Source: Spiroplasma endosymbiont of Clivina fossor (GTDB lineage Bacteria > Bacillota_I > Bacilli_A > Mycoplasmatales > Nriv7). From it: a stretch of 64,000 nt of DNA. The position numbers and the translations under genes were made by a program. The notes beneath the pieces are model-generated. The model was given only the letters and a program-made list of their open reading frames with translations. It was not told the origin of the DNA and did no database searches. Where the stretch lies: contig NZ_OZ035006.1 in assembly GCF_964031115.1 (NCBI RefSeq), positions 620,001 to 684,000 of the forward strand, given 5' to 3'. Positions 21,170 through 35,707 of the stretch are shown here, piece by piece (positions within the stretch are counted from its first letter, which is position 1; the number at the start of each line of letters is the position of its first letter).

Positions 21170-21857
21170 ATTGAAGTCATTTAAATTATGAACAATGAAA
21201 TTTATTGATTCAAATTTCATTGCTGGGGCAATCTAGTAAAACAATTTCTCGTTTTATTAAAACTACATTAAAAACTGCTTGATATAATCGTCAAAAATTA
21301 ATGAAATCAAAACAATTAGAAAATACCCAATTAAAATTTAAAAAATTATCTGGTAAAATCCAAATCGATGAAACATTTATTAAAGAAATCCATAAAGGAA
21401 ATTTCAAATATAAAACTGATCCACGAAGAATTCACCTTGACCCATTCGCAACTAATACTAAATGCTGTATTCAAATGGCAATTGATAATAATAACAATAT
21501 TTATGTTAAATCCACAAACACCAAACGTTTACAAAAACAATGAGTTATTGAAAATATGAACAAAGAATTAATTAACGAAAATTCAATTATTACTTCTGAT
21601 ATGCAAAAATTATATTTTTTAGTAGCAAAACAAACAAATTCTACTTTATGTGTAACTAAAACAACAATTAATCCTGAAGCTAGTTATCGTAACTTAAATA
21701 TAAAATCAGTAAATTACAATCTAGTCTTAAAGAAACCTTAATTCATTATCATGGTTTAGGTTTTACTAATATTCAAAATTATTTAAATCTCTGAAAATGA
21801 AAATACCAACATAAGGGTTTAACTCCAAACCAACAAACAGCGGTATTATATTTTAAT

Positions 21858-22925
21858 AGACTTCTTGCAAAATTAATTTAAAATATAATTGAATTGTTGT
21901 TTTTAATAAAAAGGTGGAATTTAAATGAAATTTAAAAAAAATAATCAAATAAGTGATAAAAATTTTTTAAGATTAACTGGTATTAAACATACTACTTTTA
22001 ATAAAATGCTAGAAATTTTAAAAATAGAAGAATTAAAAAAGAGATTTCGTCGCGGAAGAACCAATAAATTATCATTAGAAAATCGTATTTTAATGACTTT
22101 AGAATATTGAAGAGAATATAGAACTTATTTTCATATTGCAAAAAGTTATGATATTAGTGAAAGTAGTTGTTATAGAAATATCAAATGAATTGAAGACACT
22201 TTAATAAAACACCCTAATTTTCAACAACTTACTGGTCAAAAATCACTATTAAAAGATTATTTCAAAGATAAGACTGTTATAATTGATGTAACTGAAAGCC
22301 AAATCCAACGCCCAAAAAAAGACAAAAACAGCACTACTCAGGAAAAAAGAAAAAACACACAATAAAAACACAAGTTATAATTGAAAAAGATAGTAAAAAA
22401 ATTATTAGTTCTGATTTTTCTTATGGTAAAAACCATGACTTTAAAATTTTAAAAGATTCAAAAATTAAATTTTTACCAGAAACAACTGTTTTAGTGGATT
22501 TAGGTTATCAAGGCATACAAAAAATTAATCATAATGTTTTAATTCCTAAAAGAAAATCAAAGAAAAACCCTTTAAATAAAGAAGAAAAGCAAAATAATGA
22601 GCGAATTTCAAAAATGAGAATTGTTATTGAAAATGTTTTTGCTATACTTAAAAAATTTAAAATTATTAGTGAAAAATATCGAAATCGTAGAAAAAGATTT
22701 GCTTTAAGATTTAATTTAATAGCTTCAATTTATAATTTACAACTATTAGTTTAAATATATTTGATAATTTAAAATTTCAGTCTTTTTTTATTGTAAATAA
22801 TAATTTTTATTATGTTTTAATGACAAAATATTTGTAAAAATAATCTAAAAATTATTTTAATAACACTTTTATATTTATTTTAAATTTAAAAATTATAATT
22901 ATCATATTAATTTTGCAAGAAGTCT
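21858..22925 (+). mobile_element. IS5-family element, 1068 bp, nest copy 2
   Basis: Same ends as the copy at 20102 but opposite orientation. The AAT duplication at 21855-21857 and 22926-22928 restores the IS1595 transposase codons exactly. Confidence 0.92.
21925..22754 (+). CDS. IS5-family transposase (orfA/orfB, -1 frameshift)
   Basis: OrfA 21925-22365 begins after AAAGGTGG. The slippery run of seven A lies at 22314-22320, and orfB then continues to TAA 22754. In orfA frame, reading past the run gives a stop within 15 codons, so without the shift only a truncated DNA-binding form is made, which in many IS families acts as an inhibitor (family knowledge). Confidence 0.85.
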
Positions 22926-23186
22926 AATGTATAAAAAAGTTAAAGTAAAAATAGTAATTTTACATAAAAGCCTTTTAAAATTATCAAGTTGATGATTTTT
23001 TTTATTTTATCAAGAGTTTTCGACAAAATTAAAAGTTTAATTTAAAATTTATTGCTTAATTTATAATATAATCATTATATATGGCATAATTCTTATAATA
23101 GTTTTAGTCATCAGATATTCAAAGTAACATTATAGAAATTAAGTTTTGTACTTAAAGTAGTAATTTTAGAAAAGGAAGATGAAAAA

Positions 23187-24107
23187 ATGCAAGAATTAAA
23201 AATTTTATCGTTTGATAATAATGAACTTCATTTATATATATGAGATCAAGTCAGTGAACCTAAAGGGGTCATGCAATTAGTACATGGGTCAAGTGAATAT
23301 ACTTTTCGTTATGATGAATTTGCTAAGTATTTAAATGCTAATGGTTGAATCGTTATTGGTAATGATCTTCGGGGGCACGGAAAAACGGTTACTGATAATA
23401 AAGACCACTTAGGGTTTTTTAGTGTTAAGGATGGTTGAGATAAGCTGGTATTAGATTTAAAAGTAGTGAATGATTATATTGTTCATCATTATCCTAAATT
23501 AGGAATTACAATGTTAGGGCAATCAATGGGTTCATTTTTAGCGCGACATTATGCAACATTATACTCTTATACTATTGAATCATTAGTTATTTGTGCAACT
23601 ACTTGAAAATCAAAAATGCAATTATGAACTGGTAAATTTATTGCTAAATATTTACAAAAACGACAACCATTACACGCTCCTAGTAATTTTATTAATAATT
23701 TAACTTATAAAAAATTTAGTAAGAAAATTAAAGAAAAAGATAATGATTTAGCTTGATTAACTCGTGATAAAAATATTCAAGAAAAATTTAGAAATGACCC
23801 CTTAACGGGACAAATATTTACTGCTAGTGCTGTTAAAGATATGTTTACAGGTTTATTGTATATTATGAAAAAGAAAAATATTATTAAAACTCGGAAAATC
23901 TTACCAATATTTTTTATTGGTGGAATGAGTGATCCGGTTGGTAATTTTGGTAAAGGCGTTGAAAAAATTGCAAGAAAATATCGTCAATATGGTTTTAAAA
24001 AAACAAGCATTTTATTATATTCAGGAATGCGTCACGAAATTTTAAATGAAATTGGTAAAGAACAAGTATATCAAGATATTTTAAATTTTATTAATAAGTA
24101 TATATAG
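23187..24107 (+). CDS. alpha/beta hydrolase (lysophospholipase / monoacylglycerol lipase type)
   Basis: A 306-residue hydrolase. Visible: the oxyanion region QLVHGSSEY, DLRGHGKT, the nucleophile elbow LGQSMGSFLARHY with catalytic Ser, a likely Asp in GGMSDPVGN and the terminal His in GMRHEILNE. This matches the serine aquaporin-like lipase/hydrolase group often called lysophospholipase L2 or PldB. No signal peptide, so probably cytosolic; substrate unknown. Ribosome site AAAGGAAG lies ahead of ATG 23187. It precedes parE by 37 bp and may be co-transcribed. Many TGA Trp codons. Confidence 0.85.
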
Positions 24108-24138
24108 TAAATAATAATTAACAACAATAAAGGGGTGA

Positions 24139-26067
<1,929 letters not shown>

Positions 26068-26085
26068 GATGTAAGGAGGAATGAA

Positions 26086-28611
<2,526 letters not shown>

Positions 28612-28628
28612 TAAATGAAAGGAAACTT

Positions 28629-29372
28629 ATGATTCAAAAAAGTTTTTTAGAAAAAATAAAACTATATGAATGATTAGTAGAAAAGTCACACTCTTCTAAT
28701 GACTTAAATAAAAAAGGTATTTATGCTTTATATATTCAGTTGCCAACAGTTAAACTTAATAAACTAATTCTCGTTTATATTGGTCAATCAAAAAATAAAA
28801 ATGGGATTGATGAAAGATTTAAGCAACATAAAATTCAGTTAAGCGAACTATTAAAAATGTCACCTCTTAATTATGAAGACCATATTGAGTCTGGAAAACA
28901 AGATGGTAAACATTTTTATAGTAAACTCCATGATTTTATTAGAAATATTAATGGTAGTATTAATGATATTAAAATTAAATTATTAGAAGAATTTGTTGAA
29001 CATCCTAATTGTAATGTCAAAAAATGTCAGTGTTTAGATGAAAAAGAGCAATGATGAATTAGTGAATTTAAAGCTGAATATTTTGGTTTTAATCAATTAG
29101 CTTTTGTTATTAATTGACATAAATTAGTAAATTCTTTAAGAAATAATTATTATGATAAAATAGTCAGCAAAAATTTTATTAATGACACGAAAGTGTTAGG
29201 GCAAAAAGTTATCGCTAATCATAATGACGAGTACTTACAATATGGTTATTATGATTTTAATTTTACTAATTTTAAAAATTTTTATGTTTGTTTTGAACGA
29301 TATATTCAAAATGACAATTGAAAATGAATAACAACATTTGAACAGTTGAATGAGGTAATTAAACAGGAATAA
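28629..29372 (+). CDS. GIY-YIG-domain-like protein of unknown role
   Basis: A 247-residue protein. The N-terminal half has KGIYALYIQL, then LVYIGQSKNKNGIDERFKQHKIQ: the GIY...YIG strand pair, a conserved downstream Arg and a His, as in the GIY-YIG nuclease fold. A Glu candidate lies in the EEFVEH/EKEQWWISEF region. The C-terminal half is an unrecognised alpha/beta segment rich in Asn, Tyr and Phe. RBS AAAGGAAA before ATG 28629, close behind parC. It could be a homing-type or restriction nuclease, or a repurposed fold. No partner methylase is nearby. Confidence 0.6.
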
Positions 29373-29539
29373 AAAATAAACCATAGGAAAAAAGGAAACC
29401 ATAAATGAAATTAATTAAAGAAAGAAAAGAATGCAGTTAATTTGTCAAATAATAATTTTATCGCGTAAGTAGAACAGTGAAAATATTTTCATTTTGTGAA
29501 AATTATATCGTATTTGTATATTTTGGTTGTATGAATTTT

Positions 29540-29690
29540 TTTTAATTTTGTCGAAAACTCTTGATATTTATTGAATATACTTAATTTTAGGTATATTTTA
29601 ATATGATAGAGGTGGATAATAATTATGGAAAAAATAATTCAAGAACTAGTAAATACTTTAACAGATGATCAATTTTTAGAATTTTATGAA
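29540..29690 (+). pseudogene. IS1595-like left end with transposase N-terminus only
   Basis: Left inverted repeat, then ATG 29625 and about 22 codons identical to the intact transposase, cut after FLEFYE where unrelated coding-like sequence begins. The spacer 29373-29539 upstream holds only a possible 11-codon remnant (29405-29440). Confidence 0.8.
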
Positions 29691-29895
29691 CTAAGCACCA
29701 AAAAAATTGTTGACAATAATGGCACTTCCAAATTAGAACAAACAATAATAAAAGTTAATGATTTTGAAAAACAACGCAATAATGAAAAATTAAATATTAA
29801 CCAAGTTTTAGAAATTAATTACATACCAATTGCAATTTTTTCTAATTTACCAAGTGAGCGTGCTGACATCGCTGGTGTTGAAGATAAATATTGAA
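29691..29895 (+). pseudogene. orphan coding fragment between two IS
   Basis: An open, stop-free stretch in frame with the preceding IS fragment, reading LSTKKIVDNNGTSKLEQ and later EINYIPIAIFSNLPSERADI. Composition is that of real protein and both ends are cut by IS sequence. It may be the interior of a phage structural gene such as a portal, but that is a guess; no family is claimed. Confidence 0.45.
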
Positions 29896-31219
29896 GGGCC
29901 TGTCCAAAATTCTGTGTCTCGATAATTCATTCTGAATTATACTTAAACCAAGGAGAACAGAAAATGACAAAAAAAAAAAATAAAAAAGAACCTGATGCAA
30001 TTGATAAAGTTGTTGATTATTTTTTAGAAAATATTGATAATCCACAAGATTTATTTAAAGGCAATACTATTTTTCAGGAATTTACCAAAAAATTAACTGA
30101 ACGAATGTTAAATACGGAAATTAAAGATCATCTTGAAACTGATGAGAATCATAATAAAAGAAATGGCAGCACACAAAAAACCATTATTACTAAAAATGGT
30201 TCAATCGCAATTGATGTAGCAAGAGATCGAAATAGTACTTTTGAACCAGTAATTATTCCGAAAAGACAAAGAAGATTTGATAACTTTGATCAAAAAGTAA
30301 TTTCTTTATATGCAAGAGGAATGACAATTTCTGATATCAAAGCACAATTGCAAGAATTCTATCACGGAGCAGAAATTTCAGAAAGTTTAATTAGTCAAAT
30401 AACTGATGATGTTATTGAAGAAGTTAAAATGTGACAAACTAAACCTTTAGAGAAGATTTATCCGATTGTTTATTTTGATTGTATTGTTGTTAAAGTAAAG
30501 CAAGATAAACGAATAATAAATAAAGCAGTTTATCTTGCCTTAGGAATTAATTTAGATGGTTTAAAAGATATTTTAGGAATGTGAATTAGCGAGAATGAGG
30601 GAGCCAAATTTTGACTTAATAATCTTACGGAAATGAAAAATCGTGGCTTACAAGATATTCTTGTTGCTTGTAGCGATAATTTAACTGGAATGTCTGATGC
30701 AATAGAAGCTGTGTTCCCAAAAACACAGCACCAATTATGCATCGTTCATCAAATTCGTAATAGTTTAAAATTTGTCCCTTACAAAGATCGCAAACTTGTA
30801 GCTAATGATTTAAAATCAATTTATACAGCAATTAATGAAGAAATAGCGCTAGTTGCTTTAGATCATTTTTCAGAAAAATGAAATAAAAAGTATCCACAAA
30901 TTACTAAATCATGAAAAAATAACTGAAATAATTTAATAATTTTTCTTGAATATCCTCAAGAATTTAGAAGAATTATTTACACAACTAATGCGATTGAATC
31001 TGTTAATAGTCAACTAAGAAAAGTCATTAAGAATAAAAAGATTTTTCCTAATGATGCATCAGTTTTTAAAATATTTTATTTAGCATTTCAAAATATGGTT
31101 AAGAAATGAACGATGCCAATTCAAAATTGGGGTAGTGCAATTTCACATTTAATGATAAAATTTGAGGACAGAGTGAATTTAAGTTAATTACTTAGAGACA
31201 CAGTTAATTGTACAGTCCC
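29896..31219 (+). mobile_element. IS256-family element, intact copy
   Basis: Ends GGGCCTGTCCAAAATTCTGT (left) and ...TTGTACAGTCCC (right), 1324 bp. The outer flanks (GATATTGAA-type versus AGAAAGAG) show no target duplication, so neighbours have been rearranged since insertion. The right flank begins with a GA repeat. Confidence 0.88.
29964..31187 (+). CDS. IS256-family (mutator-type) transposase, intact
   Basis: 407 residues, the only complete copy of this family in the window. Features: lysine-rich start, [44 protein letters not shown], then the DDE core with [13 protein letters not shown] (first Asp), [21 protein letters not shown] (second Asp) and [20 protein letters not shown] (Glu). C-terminal [18 protein letters not shown] is characteristic of the family. 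AAGGAGAA precedes ATG 29964. Confidence 0.92.
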
Positions 31220-31269
31220 AGAAAGAGAGAGAGAGTCGGCCATTTTTGCAAGATTTTCCATTTTTTATA

Positions 31270-32190
31270 TTATTCCTTTTCTTTCATTTTTCTTAAAAAT
31301 TTGCTAAATTTATCCATTTTTAAGTATTCCAAGTCTTCTAAATCAATTGCTGTGTCGGTATAGTATTTGTCTTCATAGTCAGAATTTACTTTTGCATTTA
31401 AGTAATCTCTTAAAAATGCTAGGTAAAAAGAATTGTAAGTGTTAAGTATTGGCAGGGGAATTTTTAGTTTAAAAAAATAGATATCAAGTTCAGGAATATC
31501 ACGATATTTAATGCGACGACCTTTTTTACTATTTTTAGCATCAATTAAGGTGTTTCGTCAGCGTTCATATTCTTCACAATACTAGTTAAAGGTGCCATAG
31601 ATAACTTTTAAGTAGGGGCGAAAAATATTAACGGGTTTTTTACGAATTCCCACAATTACATTATTGGCAATATCACGAACTTTAACTCATATATGCTTAT
31701 CTCTTTGACCGCTAGCGAGAACAATATGACCAAAATGCCGTGCCAGAGCGAAATATTCTTGAATACCGGTTTCTTCGTTTTTGGTATTATTTTTTTCTCA
31801 ATCGGTTCCTTCTAAAAATAAATTGGTTTCATCTCACAAAAGTAAGGTTTTGTCTGGCAATATTGGATAATCAAAGTCTAACAATCCCCTATGCCCTAAA
31901 CTTAATTTTTGGGTTTCTAGTAATGGACAGGTTGAGGCGATATGATATTTTTTCTTTTTTAGTAATTTTGATGCGTATACTAGAAAGGCAGTTTTTCCAG
32001 TTCCTAATGAACCAATAACGATGTTTAATGGTGAGTTTTTTAAGAAGTTAATAACTTTGTTGAGTTGTGTTAAATTACCAATTTTGAAAAGGAAAATTAA
32101 AATACAACCTGCTAAAAATAAATAGCTTACAATGTTTTTAAAATAACCGTTGTAAATATATCAAATTGCTCCCCAATGTCATAAAAATAA
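31270..32190 (-). pseudogene. plectrovirus-like P-loop (Zot-type) protein, broken
   Basis: On the minus strand an open frame enters from the IS end at 32193 with two hydrophobic helices (YLFLAGCILIFLF), then a Walker A in IVIGSLGTGKTAF, a Walker B-like TLLLWDETNLF, and ALARHFGHIVLASGQRDKHIWV, the arrangement of Zot/pI-like assembly ATPases of filamentous phages and spiroplasma plectroviruses. An in-frame TAG (GTFN-stop-YCEEYERW, near 31580) interrupts it, probably from CAG, and the N-terminus is removed by the IS5 at 32194. The tail ends at TAA 31270-31272. No other clear viral gene is near, so this is a relic. The virus assignment is inference from motif order and host. Confidence 0.65.
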
Positions 32191-32193
32191 AGT

Positions 32194-33261
32194 AGACTTC
32201 TTGCAAAATTAATATGATAATTATAATTTTTAAATTTAAAATAAATATAAAAGTGTTATTAAAATAATTTTTAGATTATTTTTACAAATATTTTGTCATT
32301 AAAACATAATAAAAATTATTATTTACAATAAAAAAAGACTGAAATTTTAAATTATCAAATATATTTAAACTAATAGTTGTAAATTATAAATTGAAGCTAT
32401 TAAATTAAATCTTAAAGCAAATCTTTTTCTACGATTTCGATATTTTTCACTAATAATTTTAAATTTTTTAAGTATAGCAAAAACATTTTCAATAACAATT
32501 CTCATTTTTGAAATTCGCTCATTATTTTGCTTTTCTTCTTTATTTAAAGGGTTTTTCTTTGATTTTCTTTTAGGAATTAAAACATTATGATTAATTTTTT
32601 GTATGCCTTGATAACCTAAATCCACTAAAACAGTTGTTTCTGGTAAAAATTTAATTTTTGAATCTTTTAAAATTTTAAAGTCATGGTTTTTACCATAAGA
32701 AAAATCAGAACTAATAATTTTTTTACTATCTTTTTCAATTATAACTTGTGTTTTTATTGTGTGTTTTTTCTTTTTTCCTGAGTAGTGCTGTTTTTGTCTT
32801 TTTTTGGGCGTTGGATTTGGCTTTCAGTTACATCAATTATAACAGTCTTATCTTTGAAATAATCTTTTAATAGTGATTTTTGACCAGTAAGTTGTTGAAA
32901 ATTAGGGTGTTTTATTAAAGTGTCTTCAATTCATTTGATATTTCTATAACAACTACTTTCACTAATATCATAACTTTTTGCAATATGAAAATAAGTTCTA
33001 TATTCTCTTCAATATTCTAAAGTCATTAAAATACGATTTTCTAATGATAATTTATTGGTTCTTCCGCGACGAAATCTCTTTTTTAATTCTTCTATTTTTA
33101 AAATTTCTAGCATTTTATTAAAAGTAGTATGTTTAATACCAGTTAATCTTAAAAAATTTTTATCACTTATTTGATTATTTTTTTTAAATTTCATTTAAAT
33201 TCCACCTTTTTATTAAAAACAACAATTCAATTATATTTTAAATTAATTTTGCAAGAAGTCT
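32194..33261 (-). mobile_element. IS5-family element, 1068 bp, with unlike flanks
   Basis: Complete ends; left flank trinucleotide AGT, right flank ATT, so no target duplication. The phage relic on its left and the small exported-protein gene on its right probably came together by recombination at this IS. Confidence 0.9.
32365..33194 (-). CDS. IS5-family transposase (orfA/orfB, -1 frameshift)
   Basis: As the copy at 20273-21102, with the seven-A slippery run intact; no other difference seen. Confidence 0.85.
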
Positions 33262-33324
33262 ATTAAAAAAATCAAAACTGAAAGAACAATGAAAAATAAA
33301 ATATTTTAAAAAGGAGTGATAAAA

Positions 33325-33780
33325 ATGTTTATGAAAATATTTACCGTGCTAACTATTAGTTTCAATAACATTTTTACTATTCCCTCAAACATTAATAATG
33401 ATAAAACAACAACACAATCACTAATTAGAAACAAAAGACAAAATAATGAATCATACGAATTAAAATTATCTAGTGCAAAAATAACAATAAACAAATATGC
33501 AGGTGTGCCAATTGAAAATATAGAAAATCTTTACTACTTAGATTTTTCGGAAGAAGATAAAAATGAACTCTTAAATGCACCTAAATGAATAAAAAATCAA
33601 TATGGGTCTTTAAACAACGCTTACTTTTATAAAAATGACAACGGCTGAAAATCAATTCAAAAATTAGGCATAAACATAACAGATAAAATAAAATTTAAAG
33701 GAAATAAAATAAATTTAAAACTTACAAGATGAAAAAGTATAATAAAATTAATAGATATTAAAATAGAAAAAATAACTTAA
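33325..33780 (+). CDS. small exported protein of unknown function
   Basis: 151 residues starting MFMKIFTVLTISFNNIF, a short basic start plus hydrophobic stretch that looks like a signal peptide without a lipobox Cys. The mature part is Lys/Asn/Ile rich with repeated aromatic motifs (NLYYLDFSEEDKNEL, WIKNQYGSLNNAYFY). Start ATG 33325 is eight bases after AAGGAG; a GTG at 33316 overlaps the ribosome site. Its last codons (ATAGAAAAAATAACT) match sequence inside the IS256 element that follows, so the natural C-terminus may be lost. Not recognised. Confidence 0.6.
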
Positions 33781-34039
33781 ATAATTTTTCTTGAATATCC
33801 CCAGAAATTTAGAAAGATTATTTACACAACTAATGCGATTGAATGTGTTAATAGTCAATTAAGAAAAGTCATTAAGAATAAAAAGATTTTCCCTAATGAC
33901 TCATCAGTTTTTAAAATATGGTTAAGAAATGAACGATGCCAATTCAAAATTGGGGTAGTGCGATTTCACATTTAATGATAAAATTTGAGGACAGAGTGAA
34001 TTTAAGTTAATTACTTAGAGACACAGTTAATTGTACATT
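33781..34039 (+). pseudogene. IS256 transposase C-terminal fragment
   Basis: Matches the end of the transposase from FLEYPQ through KFEDRVNLS and the right terminus, with a deletion in the SVFKIF/NMVKKW segment and a frame change. It is fused head-on to an inverted piece of the same element at 34042. Confidence 0.75.
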
Positions 34040-34041
34040 CC

Positions 34042-34204
34042 CAAACTTGTAGCTAATGATTTAAAATCAATTTATACAGCAATTAATGAAGAAATAGCGC
34101 TAGTTGCTTTAGATCATTTTTCAGAAAAATGATCTAAAGCAACTAGCGCTATTTCTTCATTAATTGCTGTATAAATTGATTTTAAATCATTAGCTACAAG
34201 TTTG
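34042..34204. repeat. 80-bp perfect inverted repeat (fold-back palindrome)
   Basis: Bases 34042-34121 are the exact reverse complement of 34125-34204; only the three bases CAG separate the arms. Both arms are IS256 transposase sequence ([17 protein letters not shown] region). I compared the arms base by base. Confidence 0.93.
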
Positions 34205-34842
34205 CGATCTTTGTAAGGGACAAATTTTAAACTATTACGAATTTGATGAACAATGCATAATTGGTGCTGTGTTTTTGGGAACACAGCTTCTATTGCATCA
34301 GACATTCCAGTTAAATTATCGCTACAAGCAACAAGAATATCTTGTAAGCCACGATTTTTCATTTCCGTAAGATTATTAAGTCAAAATTTGGCGCCCTCAT
34401 TCTCGCTAATTCACATTCCTAAAATATCTTTTAAACCATCTAAATTAATTCCTAAGGCAAGATAAACTGCTTTATTTATTATTCGTTTATCTTGCTTTAC
34501 TTTAACAACAATACAATCAAAATAAACAATCGGATAAATCTTCTCTAAAGGTTTAGTTTGTCACATTTTAACTTCTTCAATAACATCATCAGTTATTTGA
34601 CTAATTAAACTTTCTGAAATTTCTGCTCCGTGATAGAATTCTTGCAATTGTGCTTTGATATCAGAAATTGTCATTCCTCTTGCATATAAAGAAATTACTT
34701 TTTGATCAAAGTTATCAAATCTTCTTTGTCTTTTCGGAATAATTACTGGTTCAAAAGTACTATTTCGATCTCTTGGTACATCAATTGCGATTGAACCATT
34801 TTTAGTAATAATGGTTTTTTGTGTGTTGCCATTTCTTTTATT
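34125..34842 (-). pseudogene. IS256 transposase fragment, inverted relative to 33781
   Basis: Reads backward from the DHFSEK region to about codon 70 (the [14 protein letters not shown] block), where a second IS5-like element begins at 34843. The N-terminus and left end are missing. Confidence 0.8.
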
Positions 34843-34863
34843 AGACTTGGTACATAACTATAA

Positions 34864-35681
34864 CTAGCTTAATTCAAAATTATATATTCCTGAAATTAAG
34901 TTAAATCGTAATCCAAATCTTCTAATCTTATTGCGATAACGATAAACTAGTATTTTAAATCTTTTTAATCTAGCAAAAACATGTTCAATGACAATTCTAA
35001 CTTTACTTAAAAAGCTATTATATTCCTTTTTATCTGGATTTAAAGGATTATTTTTACTTTTTTTAATTGGCAATAATGTATTTTTATGAACATTTTGCAA
35101 ACCTTGATATCCTGAATCGGCAATTAATTCTAATTTTGGATTTATAAGTGTATTTGATTTTAAAAATAACTTATAATCATGAGTACTGCCATAACAAAAA
35201 TCTACTGAAATAATTTTATTGTTAAATAAATCAATAATTATTTGCGATTTTAATGAATGTTGCCTTTTCTTACCAGAAAATAATAATTTTAGTTTTTTTT
35301 AATTCTTTCAATTGGAATTTCTGTAGCATCAATTGCTAATAAATTATTAGTAGTACCCTTATTTTCTAATAATATCTTTTTGCCAGGTATATGAAAGTGA
35401 CTATTTTTTATTAGAGTATTTTCAACTCAAAAGATATTACGAATACAACTAACATGACTAATATTATATTTTTTTGCAATAATACGATATGTACTATATT
35501 CTTTTCAGTATTCTAAAGTCATAAGTAATCTTTGCTCTATTGATAATTTATTTAGTCTACCACCAATTTGTTTTTGTTTAGCTTCACCTTCTTTTAAAAT
35601 TTCTACCATTTTCATGAAAGTTTTATATTTTATGCCTATTAAACTATAAAATTCGTTTTCGTCTTTGTATTTATCTAACAT
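34864..35681 (-). CDS. transposase of the second IS5-like element (-1 frameshift)
   Basis: OrfA starts at ATG 35681 (MLDKYKDENEFYSLIGIKYK) and stops after IERIKKN. OrfB continues in the -1 frame through an A AAA AAC heptamer (eight A; T-run at about 35292-35299 on the plus strand), giving KLKLLFSGKKRQHS and ending NLISGIYNFELS. DDE elements: LLAIDATEIP, LIADSGYQGLQNVHKN and RIVIEHVFARLK. The coding part is intact; the inserted IS5 lies about 25 bp upstream of the start and has separated it from its own end. Confidence 0.78.
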
Positions 35682-35707
35682 TTGTATTTCACCTAGGAAA
35701 TAATATT

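Larger units (their letters stand above)
18490..22934 (+). pseudogene. IS1595-like transposase, interrupted three times
   Basis: Starts like the intact copies (MEKIIQELVNTLTDDQ), is cut after the second zinc knuckle region by the IS256 element, resumes, is cut at NHFIY by the first IS5, resumes through the IQIDETFI block, and is cut four codons before its stop by the second IS5. Extra small indels (ACGGTATTATAAATG near 18629, AATATAAAATC near 21699) also break the frame, so it was decaying independently. Confidence 0.85.
18404..23034 (+). mobile_element. IS1595-like element broken by three other IS insertions (nest)
   Basis: The left inverted repeat at 18404 and right one ending 23034 bound one IS1595-like copy. 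Removing 18678-20005 (IS256 type), 20102-21169 and 21858-22925 (both IS5 type) restores an almost continuous element. Both IS5 insertions have 3-bp duplications (ATT at 20099/21170, AAT at 21855/22926). The IS256 copy is flanked by TTAAAAAT-like sequence, with extra A residues on one side. Confidence 0.9.

Noticed and set aside
18678-23034. CRISPR-like array suspected from many repeated blocks
   Set aside because: Repeats are long, IS-sized and carry inverted ends and transposases; no short regular repeat-spacer pattern.
29964-30434. IS256 transposase as a 156-residue truncated gene
   Set aside because: The apparent stop is TGA, read as Trp in this organism; the frame continues to 31187.
31220-31235. 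GAGAGAGAGA run as a phase-variable promoter
   Set aside because: Only a few units and no intact gene next to it; it borders a pseudogene and an IS.
34253-34465. 70-residue frames opposite IS256 transposase (also at 19155 and 30530)
   Set aside because: Recur only because the IS recurs; they are the antisense of the transposase.
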